From assembly GCA_028287745.1 (NCBI GenBank), contig JAQBPB010000035.1, positions 1 through 64,000 on the forward strand: 64,000 bases of DNA, given 5' to 3'. This document shows positions 25,852 through 34,797 of the stretch, piece after piece. Made by a program: the position numbers and the translations under genes. The notes beneath the pieces are model-generated. The model was not told the DNA's origin. It worked only from the letters and a program-made list of their open reading frames with translations, and ran no database searches. The stretch comes from Chloroflexota bacterium. Its GTDB lineage: Bacteria; Chloroflexota; Chloroflexia; Chloroheliales; Chloroheliaceae. Position 1 is the first letter of the stretch, and each line of letters starts with the position of its first letter.

Positions 25852-26361
25852 ATGAGCTTACTTGACATAATTATTATCGCCATCCTGATTTCTTTTACTC
25901 TGGTCAGCGCCGCCTGGGGCTTCATTCGGCAGGCTATCGCAGTGGGCGGCCTGATTGGCGGCATCTGGCTGGCCGGGATGTTCAGTAGCGGGCTGGCAAA
26001 TTCTTTGGGCTTCCTGAACAATCCTCAGGCCGCTAAAGGTCTGGCTTTTGTGGTGATTGTATTCGTCGTAAGCGGGATAGCCAGCGCGGCGGCTTCGGTA
26101 ATTTATTTTGTGGCAGGGTTACTTTTTCTGGGTTTACTGGATCATTTCCTGGGGGCCATCCTTGGCTTTGTCCAGGGTATTTTAATGATTGGCGTTTTCC
26201 TGATCGGGGCAATGACTATCTGGCCGGATTGGAGCCAGCAGCAGCTTGCCCAGAGTTTCCTGGTAAATCACCTGGTCGGGTTTTTAACTGCTATACCCTT
26301 ACTCCCGGCACCCCAGGACCTGAAAGATCTTATTGAAAAAGCCAGGGTCTTTGTGAAATAA
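25852..26361 (+). CDS. CvpA family membrane protein
   Basis: 169 aa with four membrane helices (about 4-22, 25-50, 60-85, 95-120). The segment LDIIIIAILISFTLVSAAWG followed by a Gly-rich second helix is the CvpA family pattern (colicin V production, envelope integrity). Function in this organism is unknown. AAAGGAAATT precedes the ATG. Confidence 0.85.
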   Translation: MSLLDIIIIAILISFTLVSAAWGFIRQAIAVGGLIGGIWLAGMFSSGLANSLGFLNNPQAAKGLAFVVIVFVVSGIASAAASVIYFVAGLLFLGLLDHFLGAILGFVQGILMIGVFLIGAMTIWPDWSQQQLAQSFLVNHLVGFLTAIPLLPAPQDLKDLIEKARVFVK

Positions 26362-26364
26362 ATA

Positions 26365-26422
26365 TTGATTATCGTCGTACTACAGGTATAATTATAAGAT
26401 AAACCGGAAACCTTTCCGGTTT
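26365..26422 (+). promoter_or_regulatory. Promoter and 5'-end stem-loop upstream of the lipoprotein protease
   Basis: TTGATT (26365-26370), 16-base spacer, TATAAT (26387-26392). Directly after the expected start lies a hairpin, AAACCGGAAA / TTTCCGGTTT (26401-26422), which would sit at the very 5' end of the mRNA. It could stabilise the transcript, or alternatively end cvpA transcription. Confidence 0.6.
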
Positions 26423-26517
26423 CAAGGGCGACTTCAAGGTAGTTTAGCAGTTCTTCTGGTAAGGTTATAACCGGCGAGTTTTTTTAGCCCTCTCACTACG
26501 AAAGGTACAACTCTACT

Positions 26518-29196
26518 ATGCCCGCTACACCGGCTTCGAGTGGACAAATTAACCCGTTCTCTCCTTCGAGATTAAAGACGCTCTCGAACTGGACCATCTT
26601 GTTAATTAGCATGGTGGTTAGTTCGCTGGTGTTATCGGCCTGCGGCCCTAACCCGACCGACACTTCCCCTCAACCCACTCCGACCGAGTCTTCGAATTTA
26701 AAAGTCAGCAGCGTCTTACTAAACATCTTCCTGACTTATCAAACCGCTCCCGGTACTGAAGAGGAAAAACGGACCGCTGCCATCCAGTACGCCCGGAATA
26801 TCCAGGTCGTAAACTCGAAAGATGAGGCCATTTTTGAAGTAGAGTTGGACCAGGTGAACCGCGAACAGGCCATCAAGGACAAAATAAAGTCTATGGGTGG
26901 CATCGTCCGGAATTCCGAGAACATGGAAGGCACCCTGAAAATGCGGGTGGCGGTGCCGATTTCCGCTTTTATTAACTATACCAACACCGCCAGCAAAGAT
27001 AACTTCCTGCAAGACCTGGCCGGTTTCGAGGGCGTAAAAGCGATTAACCTGCTCGTTGGGCGCCAAAATATGGAACTGTACCGGATGCCCCAGACCGCCG
27101 AGGCCCTGGCCGAACTGGCCCAGGTCAGTAAGAACGAAGGCGTCAAGTTGATGGGTGCCGAGAAGTGGCAGGCTGCCGGGTTCCGGGGAAAGGGCGTTAA
27201 GGTCGGCGTAATAGATGGCGGCTTCAGTTATTACAAGAAATTTCTTGGCACCACTTTACCCGCCGGGTTGGAAATTAAGGATATTGATGCCGACGAAGGT
27301 GGGCCGGGCGTAATTGATGAGTCGGTCCACGGCACGGCGGTCCTTGAGATTATATATTCCCTGGCTCCCGAGGCCGATTATGCCGCCGTAGCCGTAGACG
27401 GTTCGGACGGCCAAATCAAGAAAGCCCTGGATTACCTGGTTATTCAGGAAAAAGTCAATATCGTTTCCGTATCCCTGGGCGGGCATAGCACCGCCGGGAA
27501 CGGCACCAGCGCGATTGACCGCTACATTGATAAATTGCGGGCCGATTACGGAGTAGTTTTCCTTTTTGCTTCCGGCAACGAAGGCGCGGCTCATTACAGC
27601 GCTTTCTTTAACCCGGACGCCGACGGCTTTCACCAGTTTGTGCCGGGTGTAACCCGCATGGCCCTGGGCAACCAGAGCAGCACTCCGCTGGATACCTATG
27701 TCATTTTGAACTGGGAACAGTGGGGCCTGGATAAAAAGCAGGTAAACGACCTGGATGTCTTTTTAGTTGACAAAGATGGGAAAACCGTCCGGGGCAGCAG
27801 CCAGAATGCCCAGTCAGTCCGGTCGCCGGTGGAAGAACTGCCGGTCAAACTGGCCGCTCGCCAGCTTAATTATGTGCGGGTACGCCAGAAACCGAACACG
27901 GTCCCATATACCAAACCTTTCCGGCTGCATCTTTTCGGCCACAATACCGCTTTCCAGTTCAGCGTACCCCAGATGGCAGTAGCCGACCCGGCGGACGCCA
28001 GGGGCGTTCTGGCGGTAGGCGCGATCCAATGGGAAGAAGACCGGCTGGCTTATTACAGCAGCCAGGGACCGCTGCCGGATGGCCGGTTTAAACCGGAAAT
28101 CTCCGCTCCGTCGGGCGTTTCCAGCCGGGCCTATAACGAGGCGAGTGTAAAAGTATTTGACGGCACCAGCGCGGCTACCCCGGAAGCGGCCGGAGTGGCG
28201 GCTATTCTCAAAGGGGCCAACCCGAAATTAACTACCGAACAGTTGGAATCCCTTCTTAAAGAGTCGGTCAAAGACCTGGCCCCGGCCGGTCCTGACTTTG
28301 CGAACGGTTTTGGGCGGTTGCACATTGGCGACCTGCCACCTGCCGCCGGTATAGTTCCGAAGGGTAGAGTGGCCCCGGTCCCGGCTTTCGACATTGCTAC
28401 CTTGCAGTTCCCGGTCCAGGTCTTAAAGCTATATCCCGACCCGGTGGTTGAAGCGCCGGTCGTTTCAAAGATAGCTCCTGCGCCCCTGCCTACCCAGGTC
28501 ACCACGCTTAGAAATGGGGCCAGTGAGTTCTCCAGCCCTGGTTTCTCGGGCAGCGGCAAACCGCCTGCGGCGACACCTACCCAGGCCGCGAAACAGCCGA
28601 CCCGTACCCCTGGTCCGTCGGTTACAAAACCGGCCACTCCGGGTGCAACTGCCCCGGCCCCGCCGGTTGCCAATATGACCTTTAGAGACAACTTTAAAGA
28701 TGTCACGAGCGGCCTGCCCAATAAAGGTGATACAACTTACCAGAACGGGGCTTACCGCCTGAAAGCCAATTCCGGGCAGCTAAACTGGGGTTCCTATCCG
28801 CCTTCATTGCTTAGCGTGACCGATTTTAGCGCCGAAGTCCAGGTTGCCGGGATTAATAACAAAGATGGCTTATACGGCCTGATTTTCTGGCAGCAAGACG
28901 CCAATAATTATCATCTGTTAAGCTTGACCGGCGCCGGACAGTACCAGATCAGCCAGTTCACCGGAGGTACTTACAAAGAAATTATTAGCTGGAACACTTC
29001 ACCTGGTTGGAAAGCCGGTGCGCAAAACAACTTGCGTCTGGTGGCTAATCAGGGTACAGTTTCAGTCTCAATAAATGACCAACCGGGCAAGGCCGGACAG
29101 GCCCGTGGTGAGGGTTCCATTGGCTTTGCCGCTGGAAGCTATGCCGCCCCGGTTGAAGCGAATTTTACTGATTTTCATTTAAGTAGCGGAAAATAA
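26518..29196 (+). CDS. Lipoprotein subtilisin-like (S8) protease
   Basis: 892 aa. Signal helix followed by lipobox LSAC with Cys42, then a Pro/Thr-rich spacer, predicting attachment to the outer face of the membrane. The S8 domain has D233 (GVIDGGF), H271 (SVHGTAV) and S551 (DGTSAATP). The H-to-S distance of 280 is long because of a beta-rich insertion (about 370-490). A Pro/Ala/Thr-rich linker (about 680-715) leads to a C-terminal jelly-roll-like domain (about 720-890; NMTFRDNF ... NFTDFHL) resembling glucan- or laminin-type binding modules. Followed by a large terminator. Confidence 0.88.
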   Translation: MPATPASSGQINPFSPSRLKTLSNWTILLISMVVSSLVLSACGPNPTDTSPQPTPTESSNLKVSSVLLNIFLTYQTAPGTEEEKRTAAIQYARNIQVVNSKDEAIFEVELDQVNREQAIKDKIKSMGGIVRNSENMEGTLKMRVAVPISAFINYTNTASKDNFLQDLAGFEGVKAINLLVGRQNMELYRMPQTAEALAELAQVSKNEGVKLMGAEKWQAAGFRGKGVKVGVIDGGFSYYKKFLGTTLPAGLEIKDIDADEGGPGVIDESVHGTAVLEIIYSLAPEADYAAVAVDGSDGQIKKALDYLVIQEKVNIVSVSLGGHSTAGNGTSAIDRYIDKLRADYGVVFLFASGNEGAAHYSAFFNPDADGFHQFVPGVTRMALGNQSSTPLDTYVILNWEQWGLDKKQVNDLDVFLVDKDGKTVRGSSQNAQSVRSPVEELPVKLAARQLNYVRVRQKPNTVPYTKPFRLHLFGHNTAFQFSVPQMAVADPADARGVLAVGAIQWEEDRLAYYSSQGPLPDGRFKPEISAPSGVSSRAYNEASVKVFDGTSAATPEAAGVAAILKGANPKLTTEQLESLLKESVKDLAPAGPDFANGFGRLHIGDLPPAAGIVPKGRVAPVPAFDIATLQFPVQVLKLYPDPVVEAPVVSKIAPAPLPTQVTTLRNGASEFSSPGFSGSGKPPAATPTQAAKQPTRTPGPSVTKPATPGATAPAPPVANMTFRDNFKDVTSGLPNKGDTTYQNGAYRLKANSGQLNWGSYPPSLLSVTDFSAEVQVAGINNKDGLYGLIFWQQDANNYHLLSLTGAGQYQISQFTGGTYKEIISWNTSPGWKAGAQNNLRLVANQGTVSVSINDQPGKAGQARGEGSIGFAAGSYAAPVEANFTDFHLSSGK

Positions 29197-29215
29197 AGCA
29201 GAAGCTACGCGTAAG

Positions 29216-29283
29216 AGGTAAACTGCCTATACACACCGGCCGGGGAAAACCGGGGACCGGGTATAAGGACAGTTTACCTTTTG
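29216..29283 (+). terminator. Large stem-loop terminator after the lipoprotein protease
   Basis: Outer arms AGGTAAACTG / CAGTTTACCT, extended by CCTATAC / GTATAAGG, around a GC-rich inner CCGG core, ending in TTTT. Ends 32 bases before argF. Confidence 0.8.
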
Positions 29284-29314
29284 ACATTTTACTTGCTCAT
29301 TAGTGGAGGTGTAA

Positions 29315-30250
29315 TTGGAAGAGAGTAGTTTAAAAGGGCGGGATTTGCTTTCGATAGCCGACCTGAGTGCCGCCGAACTGAGTGCTGTTCTGGCAACAGC
29401 CGCCAAATTGAAGTCTGAAACCCAGCAGAAAATACCCCACCCTATACTAGCCGGGCAGACCCTGGCCCTTGTTTTTGAGAAACCCTCTCTGCGGACCAGG
29501 CTTTCATTTGATGTTGGAATGTTTCAGTTAGGCGGGCGAGCCTTTTACCTGGCTCCCCAGGAAGTTGGACTGGGGAAGCGAGAAACTATTTCTGACGTGG
29601 CCAGGGTTATCAGCCGGATGTGCAGCGTGATTGTGGCGCGGGTCTTTACCCACGAAAGCCTGGTCGAGCTGGCAAAATATTCCGAAGTGCCGGTAGTCAA
29701 CGGTTTGTCGGACTTCGAACACCCCTGCCAGGCGCTGGCCGATCTTTTGACCATCCAGGAAAGGTTTGGGCAACTTGCGGGCCTGAAAATGGCCTATATA
29801 GGTGACGGCAACAACATGGCGCACAGCCTGATGCTGGGCGCGGCTTTGAGCGGTATGTCTATATCGGTTATTTCACCGCCGGGTTTTGAGCCAAATGAAG
29901 AGGTGGTCAGCCAGGCCCGCCGGTTGGCTGGTGATAAGGTTACTATCAAAGCGGTCCATAACCTGGAAGCCGGTCTTGCAGGGGCCGATATTATCTATAC
30001 CGATGTCTGGGCCAGCATGGGCCAGGAAGAGGAAACCGAGTCTCGCCGCCAGGTATTCAGGCCGTACCAGGTAAACAGCCGGGTAGTCGGCCTGGCCAAG
30101 CCGGACGCGCTGGTCTTGCACTGCTTACCTGCGCACCGGGGCGACGAAATAACCGAGGAAGTGTTGGAAGGACCCCAATCGGCGGTTTTCCAGCAGGCCG
30201 AGAACCGCCTGCATGCCCAGAAAGGGCTGTTGGTCCATCTTTTAGGCTAA
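29315..30250 (+). CDS. argF: Ornithine carbamoyltransferase
   Basis: 311 aa. Converts ornithine and carbamoyl phosphate to citrulline in arginine synthesis. Carbamoyl-phosphate site S58-L-R-T-R, HPCQALADLLT, and the ornithine-site loop HCLPAHRGDE are all intact; length is standard. TTG start at 29315 has GTGGAGGTG at ideal spacing. It is flanked by terminators on both sides and so is monocistronic; no other arg gene is in the window. Confidence 0.95.
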   Translation: MEESSLKGRDLLSIADLSAAELSAVLATAAKLKSETQQKIPHPILAGQTLALVFEKPSLRTRLSFDVGMFQLGGRAFYLAPQEVGLGKRETISDVARVISRMCSVIVARVFTHESLVELAKYSEVPVVNGLSDFEHPCQALADLLTIQERFGQLAGLKMAYIGDGNNMAHSLMLGAALSGMSISVISPPGFEPNEEVVSQARRLAGDKVTIKAVHNLEAGLAGADIIYTDVWASMGQEEETESRRQVFRPYQVNSRVVGLAKPDALVLHCLPAHRGDEITEEVLEGPQSAVFQQAENRLHAQKGLLVHLLG

Positions 30251-30298
30251 CCGGCAGGCTTTTAGCCGGTTGTTCCGCACATAAATATAACCTGATAC

Positions 30299-30335
30299 AA
30301 AAAGAGACCCTGAAATAATAAAAGGGTCTCTTTTT
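30299..30335. terminator. Bidirectional intrinsic terminator between argF and marR
   Basis: AAAAAGAGACCCT / AGGGTCTCTTTTT, a 13-bp perfect stem with A and T tracts on both sides, serving the convergent argF (plus) and MarR (minus) genes. Confidence 0.9.
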
Positions 30336-30349
30336 AGGTTACTTACTTT

Positions 30350-30907
30350 CTAATTCAGGGCAACCGGTTCGGCGTTAACCTGTGTAACAACGCTTTCTTC
30401 CTCACCAAGGACGCGGTTCAGCAGCGGGGTGACGGTTTCAATTGTGGTGACGGTGCGCTGTTCGGATACGGCGTTGGCAATGTGGCTCAAACCGGCGCGG
30501 GCATCTTCCATTTCACCATCGGTTAATTGGGCCAGGGCCTGGGCAAATAATTTGCGGTTAAGCGTATCAAGTTGCTGGGTGATCTTCTCTCCGGCATCGG
30601 TCAGGTAAGCGGTTACTTTACGGCGGTCCTCCGCGCTGGTAACCCGGGCTACCAGGGCCGGGCTGTCGTCTTTGCGTTCGACCAACCGGGAAATAATTCC
30701 GGTAATAGTCGGCATACTTACTCCCAGACGGTCACTTAACTCACTCATAGTCAGGCCGCCTTTTTGCTTCAGAATATAGAGAACCTTCATCTGTTGAAAA
30801 GTGAGGTCAAGTTCTAACCACTCTGGAATGTTATGACGGTTGAGTTGTTGCAGGATCTGAAAGTACAATCCTGTCGCTTCCTGAATGCGACTGGCGCGGT
30901 CAGACAT
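30350..30907 (-). CDS. MarR family transcriptional regulator
   Basis: 185 aa from ATG 30907, chosen because AGGGGG lies upstream at proper spacing; a TTG six codons earlier is possible. Winged helix-turn-helix: LTMSELSDRLGVSMPTITGIISRLVER and the wing VTSAEDRRKVTAYLTDAG with the Asp-Arg pair typical of MarR. The C-terminal tail of about 45 residues is longer than usual. Target genes and ligand unknown; it is not adjacent to an efflux gene. Confidence 0.92.
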   Translation of the reverse strand: MSDRASRIQEATGLYFQILQQLNRHNIPEWLELDLTFQQMKVLYILKQKGGLTMSELSDRLGVSMPTITGIISRLVERKDDSPALVARVTSAEDRRKVTAYLTDAGEKITQQLDTLNRKLFAQALAQLTDGEMEDARAGLSHIANAVSEQRTVTTIETVTPLLNRVLGEEESVVTQVNAEPVALN

Positions 30908-31044
30908 GAGGTAATCCCCCTTCAATGGCTAAATCTTAGTTAAAATAAAAAACAGCAACGCCGGTGGTATTAATTTGCTCAGGGTTATCCGCTCTCTTAT
31001 TGGATAGGTAACGACTGCTCGCTAATTACTACGCGCTACTTATT

Positions 31045-31073
31045 ATATTAGCAAAAAGCTCAATATTTGTAAA
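31045..31073 (-). promoter_or_regulatory. Putative promoter of marR
   Basis: On the reverse strand TTTACA (31068-31073), 17-base spacer, TAATAT (31045-31050). Leader of about 130 bases. Confidence 0.5.
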
Positions 31074-31281
31074 GCCAAATTTTTAATTGAGTCACAATAT
31101 CTTACTCACATAGTATCAAATATAGAAAAATTAAGGCTGATTTAAGCCGCCAGGATGAATATAAGCACTAAGCTATCCGGACAGCTTACTTTCCCGGCGG
31201 CAATTTAATAAAAAACTACACTGGCAGGCGGTAGGCGGCCAGGATTAAGGGGGAATTGTATTCGAACTGCTTACGATTTTA

Positions 31282-31310
31282 TTGACCATAAAGAAAATTT
31301 AGTGTAAAGT
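31282..31310 (+). promoter_or_regulatory. Promoter of the TPR-like membrane protein gene
   Basis: TTGACC (31282-31287), 17-base spacer, TAAAGT (31305-31310), about 50 bases before the start codon. Confidence 0.7.
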
Positions 31311-31363
31311 TGAGCTTACCAGCTATTAAAGAATCTGTAACATTCCTATAGAAGAGGTCGTCC

Positions 31364-32371
31364 ATGCCGGATGATAGTAATGAATCAAGGCTTACCAGGG
31401 TTGAGTCGCTCTACAACCAGGGTTTAAAGCATGCCGCTGCCCAACTCAGCCGGTTGGTGCTGGAGAAAGACTCCAGTAATATTCAAGCACTGGTCTGGCT
31501 GGCGAAATGCACCAGCCAGGCGGATGAAGCTGAAAAAGCAACCCGCCGGGCGGCCAGTCTCCAGCCGGATAATCCGCTGGTCCGGGACCTGTTGGCTTCC
31601 CGGCAGCCGGTTGGCATTCCCGGTAATGGTGGTGCGGCCGGTTTTAACAACCCCTATTCTGTGCCACAACCGGCCTATAACCCGGTGGGTGAGCCTAACC
31701 AGGGTAATTCTCAACCCTGGGGAAGCTTCACTCCTGTGCAGGGTAGCCCGGACTTTGCTCCACCGCCTCCCTCAAATTATTCGACTAACCAGCAAAGCAA
31801 CTCTTCTTTTGATTACCTCAGGAATCTTTCGGCTTCGGTCCAACCTTCCGTGCCTCCGGTCCGGTCGGTCGGCAGCGTGAAGGTTAGAAAATCGTTCAGC
31901 CCGGTTGGCCTGATTTTCGGCTTGCTGTTTCTAATTGCGGGCCTGGGACTGGCCGCTTATTGGAGCTGGCAGGTTGTTGATTTTATGTCCGACGCTTCTA
32001 AAACCGGCAGCCAGCTTCAGGGCCAGATTGTTAAGCTTGGTTCCAACGAGCTGGAAGCCGAAATAAAAGACGCGCCTTTACGCAAGTTTGCCATAAGCGA
32101 GCAGGTTAATAAAAGTCTGGTCCCCCTGGTGAGCGATCCAAAGACCAAGGACAGCCTGGTGAGTAACCAGGTGGTCCTTAATATTACCCCGGCGGGCCGG
32201 TTGCTCTCAGTGCAAGTTTTGACTCCAACCCGCGGCTCGGTTAATAATACCGGGAATGGCCTTCTGGGCCTGGGTCAGGCGGCGGATTGGATCATTACCG
32301 CCCTGGGTGGTATCCTGGCGATTGTCGGCTTGATTTTATTGGGCCGGACACTTGGTAAACGGCGCACCTAG
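31364..32371 (+). CDS. TPR-like protein with disordered linker and two C-terminal membrane helices
   Basis: 335 aa. Residues about 1-80 are helical with a TPR-like pattern (AAAQLSRLVLEKDSSNIQAL). A Pro/Asn/Gln/Ser-rich stretch follows (about 85-160). Membrane helices lie at about 183-205 and 308-328, with a soluble domain of about 100 residues between them that would face outside. No catalytic motif recognised. Monocistronic, between its own promoter and terminator. The layout suggests a membrane scaffold, function unknown. Confidence 0.7.
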   Translation: MPDDSNESRLTRVESLYNQGLKHAAAQLSRLVLEKDSSNIQALVWLAKCTSQADEAEKATRRAASLQPDNPLVRDLLASRQPVGIPGNGGAAGFNNPYSVPQPAYNPVGEPNQGNSQPWGSFTPVQGSPDFAPPPPSNYSTNQQSNSSFDYLRNLSASVQPSVPPVRSVGSVKVRKSFSPVGLIFGLLFLIAGLGLAAYWSWQVVDFMSDASKTGSQLQGQIVKLGSNELEAEIKDAPLRKFAISEQVNKSLVPLVSDPKTKDSLVSNQVVLNITPAGRLLSVQVLTPTRGSVNNTGNGLLGLGQAADWIITALGGILAIVGLILLGRTLGKRRT

Positions 32372-32386
32372 ACAGGCAAAGTTCAG

Positions 32387-32416
32387 GGTGGGGGTCAGGT
32401 AACTCCCACCTTTTTT
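32387..32416 (+). terminator. Intrinsic terminator
   Basis: Stem GGTGGG / CCCACC followed by six T residues, 16 bases after the TPR-like gene. Confidence 0.8.
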
Positions 32417-32432
32417 ATTGTCTGGAATTGAA

Positions 32433-32461
32433 TTGTCAGGCGGGCCGCTTTTAACTATACT
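32433..32461 (+). promoter_or_regulatory. Promoter of the SDR / hydrolase / RidA unit
   Basis: TTGTCA (32433-32438), 17-base spacer, TATACT (32456-32461), just downstream of the preceding terminator. Confidence 0.75.
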
Positions 32462-32517
32462 TGCCTGGCTATAAATATTCATTCGAGCTTTTTTGAATTA
32501 TGGAGGAATAAGCAGTT

Positions 32518-33291
32518 ATGGAAATGCCAACAATGCGGGTGGATGGCAAAGTTTGCCTGGTGACCGGGGCAGGCAGCGGTCTGGGTAAGGCGATGGCTCA
32601 CGGCCTGGCCCATTTCGGCGCGGACGTTATTATAACCGAGATTCCCGCCAAGCTGGAACTGGGCCAGCAGGTCGCCCGGGAACTGGCCGAGGCCACCGGC
32701 AAAAAGGTGATTTGCCTGCCGCTGAGTTTGCCCGACCTGAACAGTATTGACCAGCTCGTTACCAGCGCGATTGAAGAAATGGGCCGGATTGATGTCCTGG
32801 TCAATAACGCCGGGGTGCAGGTTGCTAAATATGCCCTGGATGTCACCGAAGCCGATTGGGATATCGTGCTTGATACCCATCTCAAAGGGGCTTTCTTTAC
32901 CTCGCAGCGGGTTGCCCGGGAAATGCTCAAGCAGAAGTTTGGCCGGATTATCAATATCGCTTCTCAAAACGGCATGATCGGTTATTACAAGCGCGCCGCC
33001 TATTGTTCGGCTAAAGCCGGGATGGTCAACCTCACCCGCGTGTTGGCAATCGAATGGGCCGAGTACGGGATAAACGTCAATGCGATTGGCCCGACCTTTA
33101 TTCGTACTCCGCTGACTGAGCCGACCTTTGCCGATCCTAAAATTTATAATGACCTGATTTCCCGCATCCCCCTGGGCCGGGTCGGTGAGCCGCAAGAAAT
33201 GATTGGCGCGGTGGTCTTCCTGGCCTCGGATGCCTCGACCCTGGTCACCGGGCATACCCTTATGGTGGATGGCGGCTGGACCGCGATGTAG
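32518..33291 (+). CDS. Classical SDR family oxidoreductase
   Basis: 257 aa. Cofactor motif TGAGSGLG near the N-terminus, NNAGVQ in the middle, catalytic Ser in NIASQNG and Tyr/Lys in YCSAKAG. C-terminal GHTLMVDGG is standard. Resembles FabG/gluconate 5-dehydrogenase type enzymes; substrate not determined. TITE-like acidic residues after strand 2 (ITEIPAK) suggest NAD rather than NADP. GGAGG precedes ATG 32518. Confidence 0.93.
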   Translation: MEMPTMRVDGKVCLVTGAGSGLGKAMAHGLAHFGADVIITEIPAKLELGQQVARELAEATGKKVICLPLSLPDLNSIDQLVTSAIEEMGRIDVLVNNAGVQVAKYALDVTEADWDIVLDTHLKGAFFTSQRVAREMLKQKFGRIINIASQNGMIGYYKRAAYCSAKAGMVNLTRVLAIEWAEYGINVNAIGPTFIRTPLTEPTFADPKIYNDLISRIPLGRVGEPQEMIGAVVFLASDASTLVTGHTLMVDGGWTAM

Positions 33292-33295
33292 GAGG

Positions 33296-33422
33296 ACGTA
33301 GCACGTTTAACATGCCACGTAGCACGGGAAACGTGGGATGGGGAATGTGGTACTTCGAGCGGGAAATGGGTGGAGAAAAACATATCATTAGCCGTTAAAT
33401 GTGCCGCCTTCTACGTATTCAG
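33296..33422. repeat. Palindromic intergenic repeat, copy A
   Basis: Starts ACGTAGCACGTTTAACATG and ends CCGCCTTCTACGTATTC, so the ends carry CGTAG / CTACG in inverted order. It shares the words CCACGTAGCACG and TTCTACG with copies B and C and occupies most of the gap between the SDR and hydrolase genes. Confidence 0.6.
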
Positions 33423-33433
33423 GAGAATATGCA

Positions 33434-34300
33434 ATGGAGCATAACTTGTTAAAGCAGAGTTTGGTTGCGGGTGGGAACGGGTTAAAGCTTTATGTCGAAG
33501 AAACCGGCCCGCCGGACGCCCCGGCCCTCCTGTTTATCCACGGCTTTTCGCAGTCGCGGGTGGTCTGGTACAGGCAGCTTTACAGCGACCTGGCCCGGTC
33601 CTACCGCCTGGTTTGTTTCGACCTGCGCGGCCACGGCCTTTCCGAAAAGCCGCCCGAAAAAGAGCATTACACCAGCAGCGAGTGGTGGGCGGCCGATATC
33701 GCGGCCATTATTGAACAGCTTCAACTGCGCCAGACGGTCCTGGTCGGAGTTTCTTATGGCGGCTACGTCATTTGCGACTATCTGCGGCATTATGGCGAAG
33801 CTAACCTGAGCGGAATTAATTTTGTCGGTGCCGCTACCAAAATGGGCACGCCGGAAGGTGCCGCGATGATCGGCAAAGAGTTTGTGGGACTTTTTCCGGG
33901 CTTCTTTTCCAATGACTTACAGGTGAGCGTTGAGGCGCTTGGCCGGTTAATCAGCCTGTGTACTTACCACGAGCTTGGGCCGGAAGACTTCTACATGAGC
34001 CTGGGCTTTAATTGCAGCGTGCCGCCCTATGTCCGCAAGAATATGTTCAGCCGCAAGCTGGATAACGATGCTGTCCTGGCCCGGCTGTCGCTACCTTTGC
34101 TGGTCACGCACGGCCTGGAAGATAATATCATTCTGCCGGTGGCGGCGGAGCATTATCTAAAACTGGTTCCCCACGCCCGGCCTGACTTTTACGAGCAGAC
34201 CGGACATTTACCTTTTATTGAAAATCCATCCCGGTTTAACCAGGCCCTGGCGGCTTTCGCCGGGCAGTCCACTGGCTTGACCGGGCCGGTAAATATCTAG
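33434..34300 (+). CDS. Alpha/beta hydrolase
   Basis: About 288 aa from ATG 33434, which AGGAG (33421-33425) supports; a GTG at 33401 lies inside the intergenic repeat and is rejected. Oxyanion motif HGFSQS, nucleophile Ser in GVSYGGY, late acid in LEDNIILP and catalytic His in QTGHLPFIENP. Fold is complete. Substrate unknown; the position after an SDR and before RidA gives little guidance. Confidence 0.9.
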   Translation: MEHNLLKQSLVAGGNGLKLYVEETGPPDAPALLFIHGFSQSRVVWYRQLYSDLARSYRLVCFDLRGHGLSEKPPEKEHYTSSEWWAADIAAIIEQLQLRQTVLVGVSYGGYVICDYLRHYGEANLSGINFVGAATKMGTPEGAAMIGKEFVGLFPGFFSNDLQVSVEALGRLISLCTYHELGPEDFYMSLGFNCSVPPYVRKNMFSRKLDNDAVLARLSLPLLVTHGLEDNIILPVAAEHYLKLVPHARPDFYEQTGHLPFIENPSRFNQALAAFAGQSTGLTGPVNI

Positions 34301-34314
34301 GAGAAAACAAAGTA

Positions 34315-34797
34315 ATGGCTGAAGGAAAAATTGAGCAGAAGTTGGCCGAATTAGGTCTTGAATTACCGGCGACTTTTAGCGCGCCCCCGGGCATGAATTT
34401 TATTTCGGCGGTCCAGGCCGGTGACTTGCTGTTCCTGTCCGGCCACGGCCCGAACGGCCCGGATGGAAAGCTGGCTTACCGGGGCAAAGTTGGGGCCGAA
34501 GTGTCCCAGGAAGACGGTTACGCGGCGGCCCGCCTGACCGGTCTAAACCTGCTGGCGACCATGAAAAAGCACCTGGGCAGCCTGGACCGGGTGGCGAAAA
34601 TAGTTAAAGTGCTGGGTATGGTTAACGCGGTGGACGGCTTTGAGAAGCAGCCGTTTGTAATTAACGGCGCGAGCGACCTGTTCGTGGCGGTTTTTGGCGA
34701 TGAAATAGGCAAGCACGCCCGCTCGGCGGTTGGAATGGGCGGCTTGCCTAATAATATGCCGGTAGAGATTGAAGTGATTGTCCAGGTACACCCTTAA
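34315..34797 (+). CDS. RidA family protein (longer variant)
   Basis: 160 aa, RidA/YjgF/UK114 fold. Members deaminate reactive enamines/imines. Core motif is ARSAVGMGGLPNNMPVEIEVI, retaining the Arg (R in HARSAVG) that binds the carboxylate and the terminal Glu-Ile-Glu. It has about 25 extra N-terminal residues versus the canonical RidA at 59501. Shares its stop codon region with the convergent dehydratase gene. AGGAGAAAAC precedes the ATG. Confidence 0.9.
   Translation: MAEGKIEQKLAELGLELPATFSAPPGMNFISAVQAGDLLFLSGHGPNGPDGKLAYRGKVGAEVSQEDGYAAARLTGLNLLATMKKHLGSLDRVAKIVKVLGMVNAVDGFEKQPFVINGASDLFVAVFGDEIGKHARSAVGMGGLPNNMPVEIEVIVQVHP

Larger units (their letters stand above)
30908..31363. other. 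456-base intergenic region between divergent marR and a TPR-like gene
   Basis: Contains a promoter in each direction (31045-31073 minus, 31282-31310 plus). Between them lies an imperfect inverted repeat (GCCGCC near 31147 and GGCGGC near 31196, enclosing AAGCT/AGCTT) that could be a structured element. No coding frame seen. Confidence 0.5.

Noticed and set aside
29281..29314. TTGACA near 29281 as an argF promoter.
   Set aside because: No -10 hexamer at the correct distance.
33401..33433. GTG start for the alpha/beta hydrolase.
   Set aside because: It falls in intergenic repeat copy A; ATG 33434 has AGGAG.
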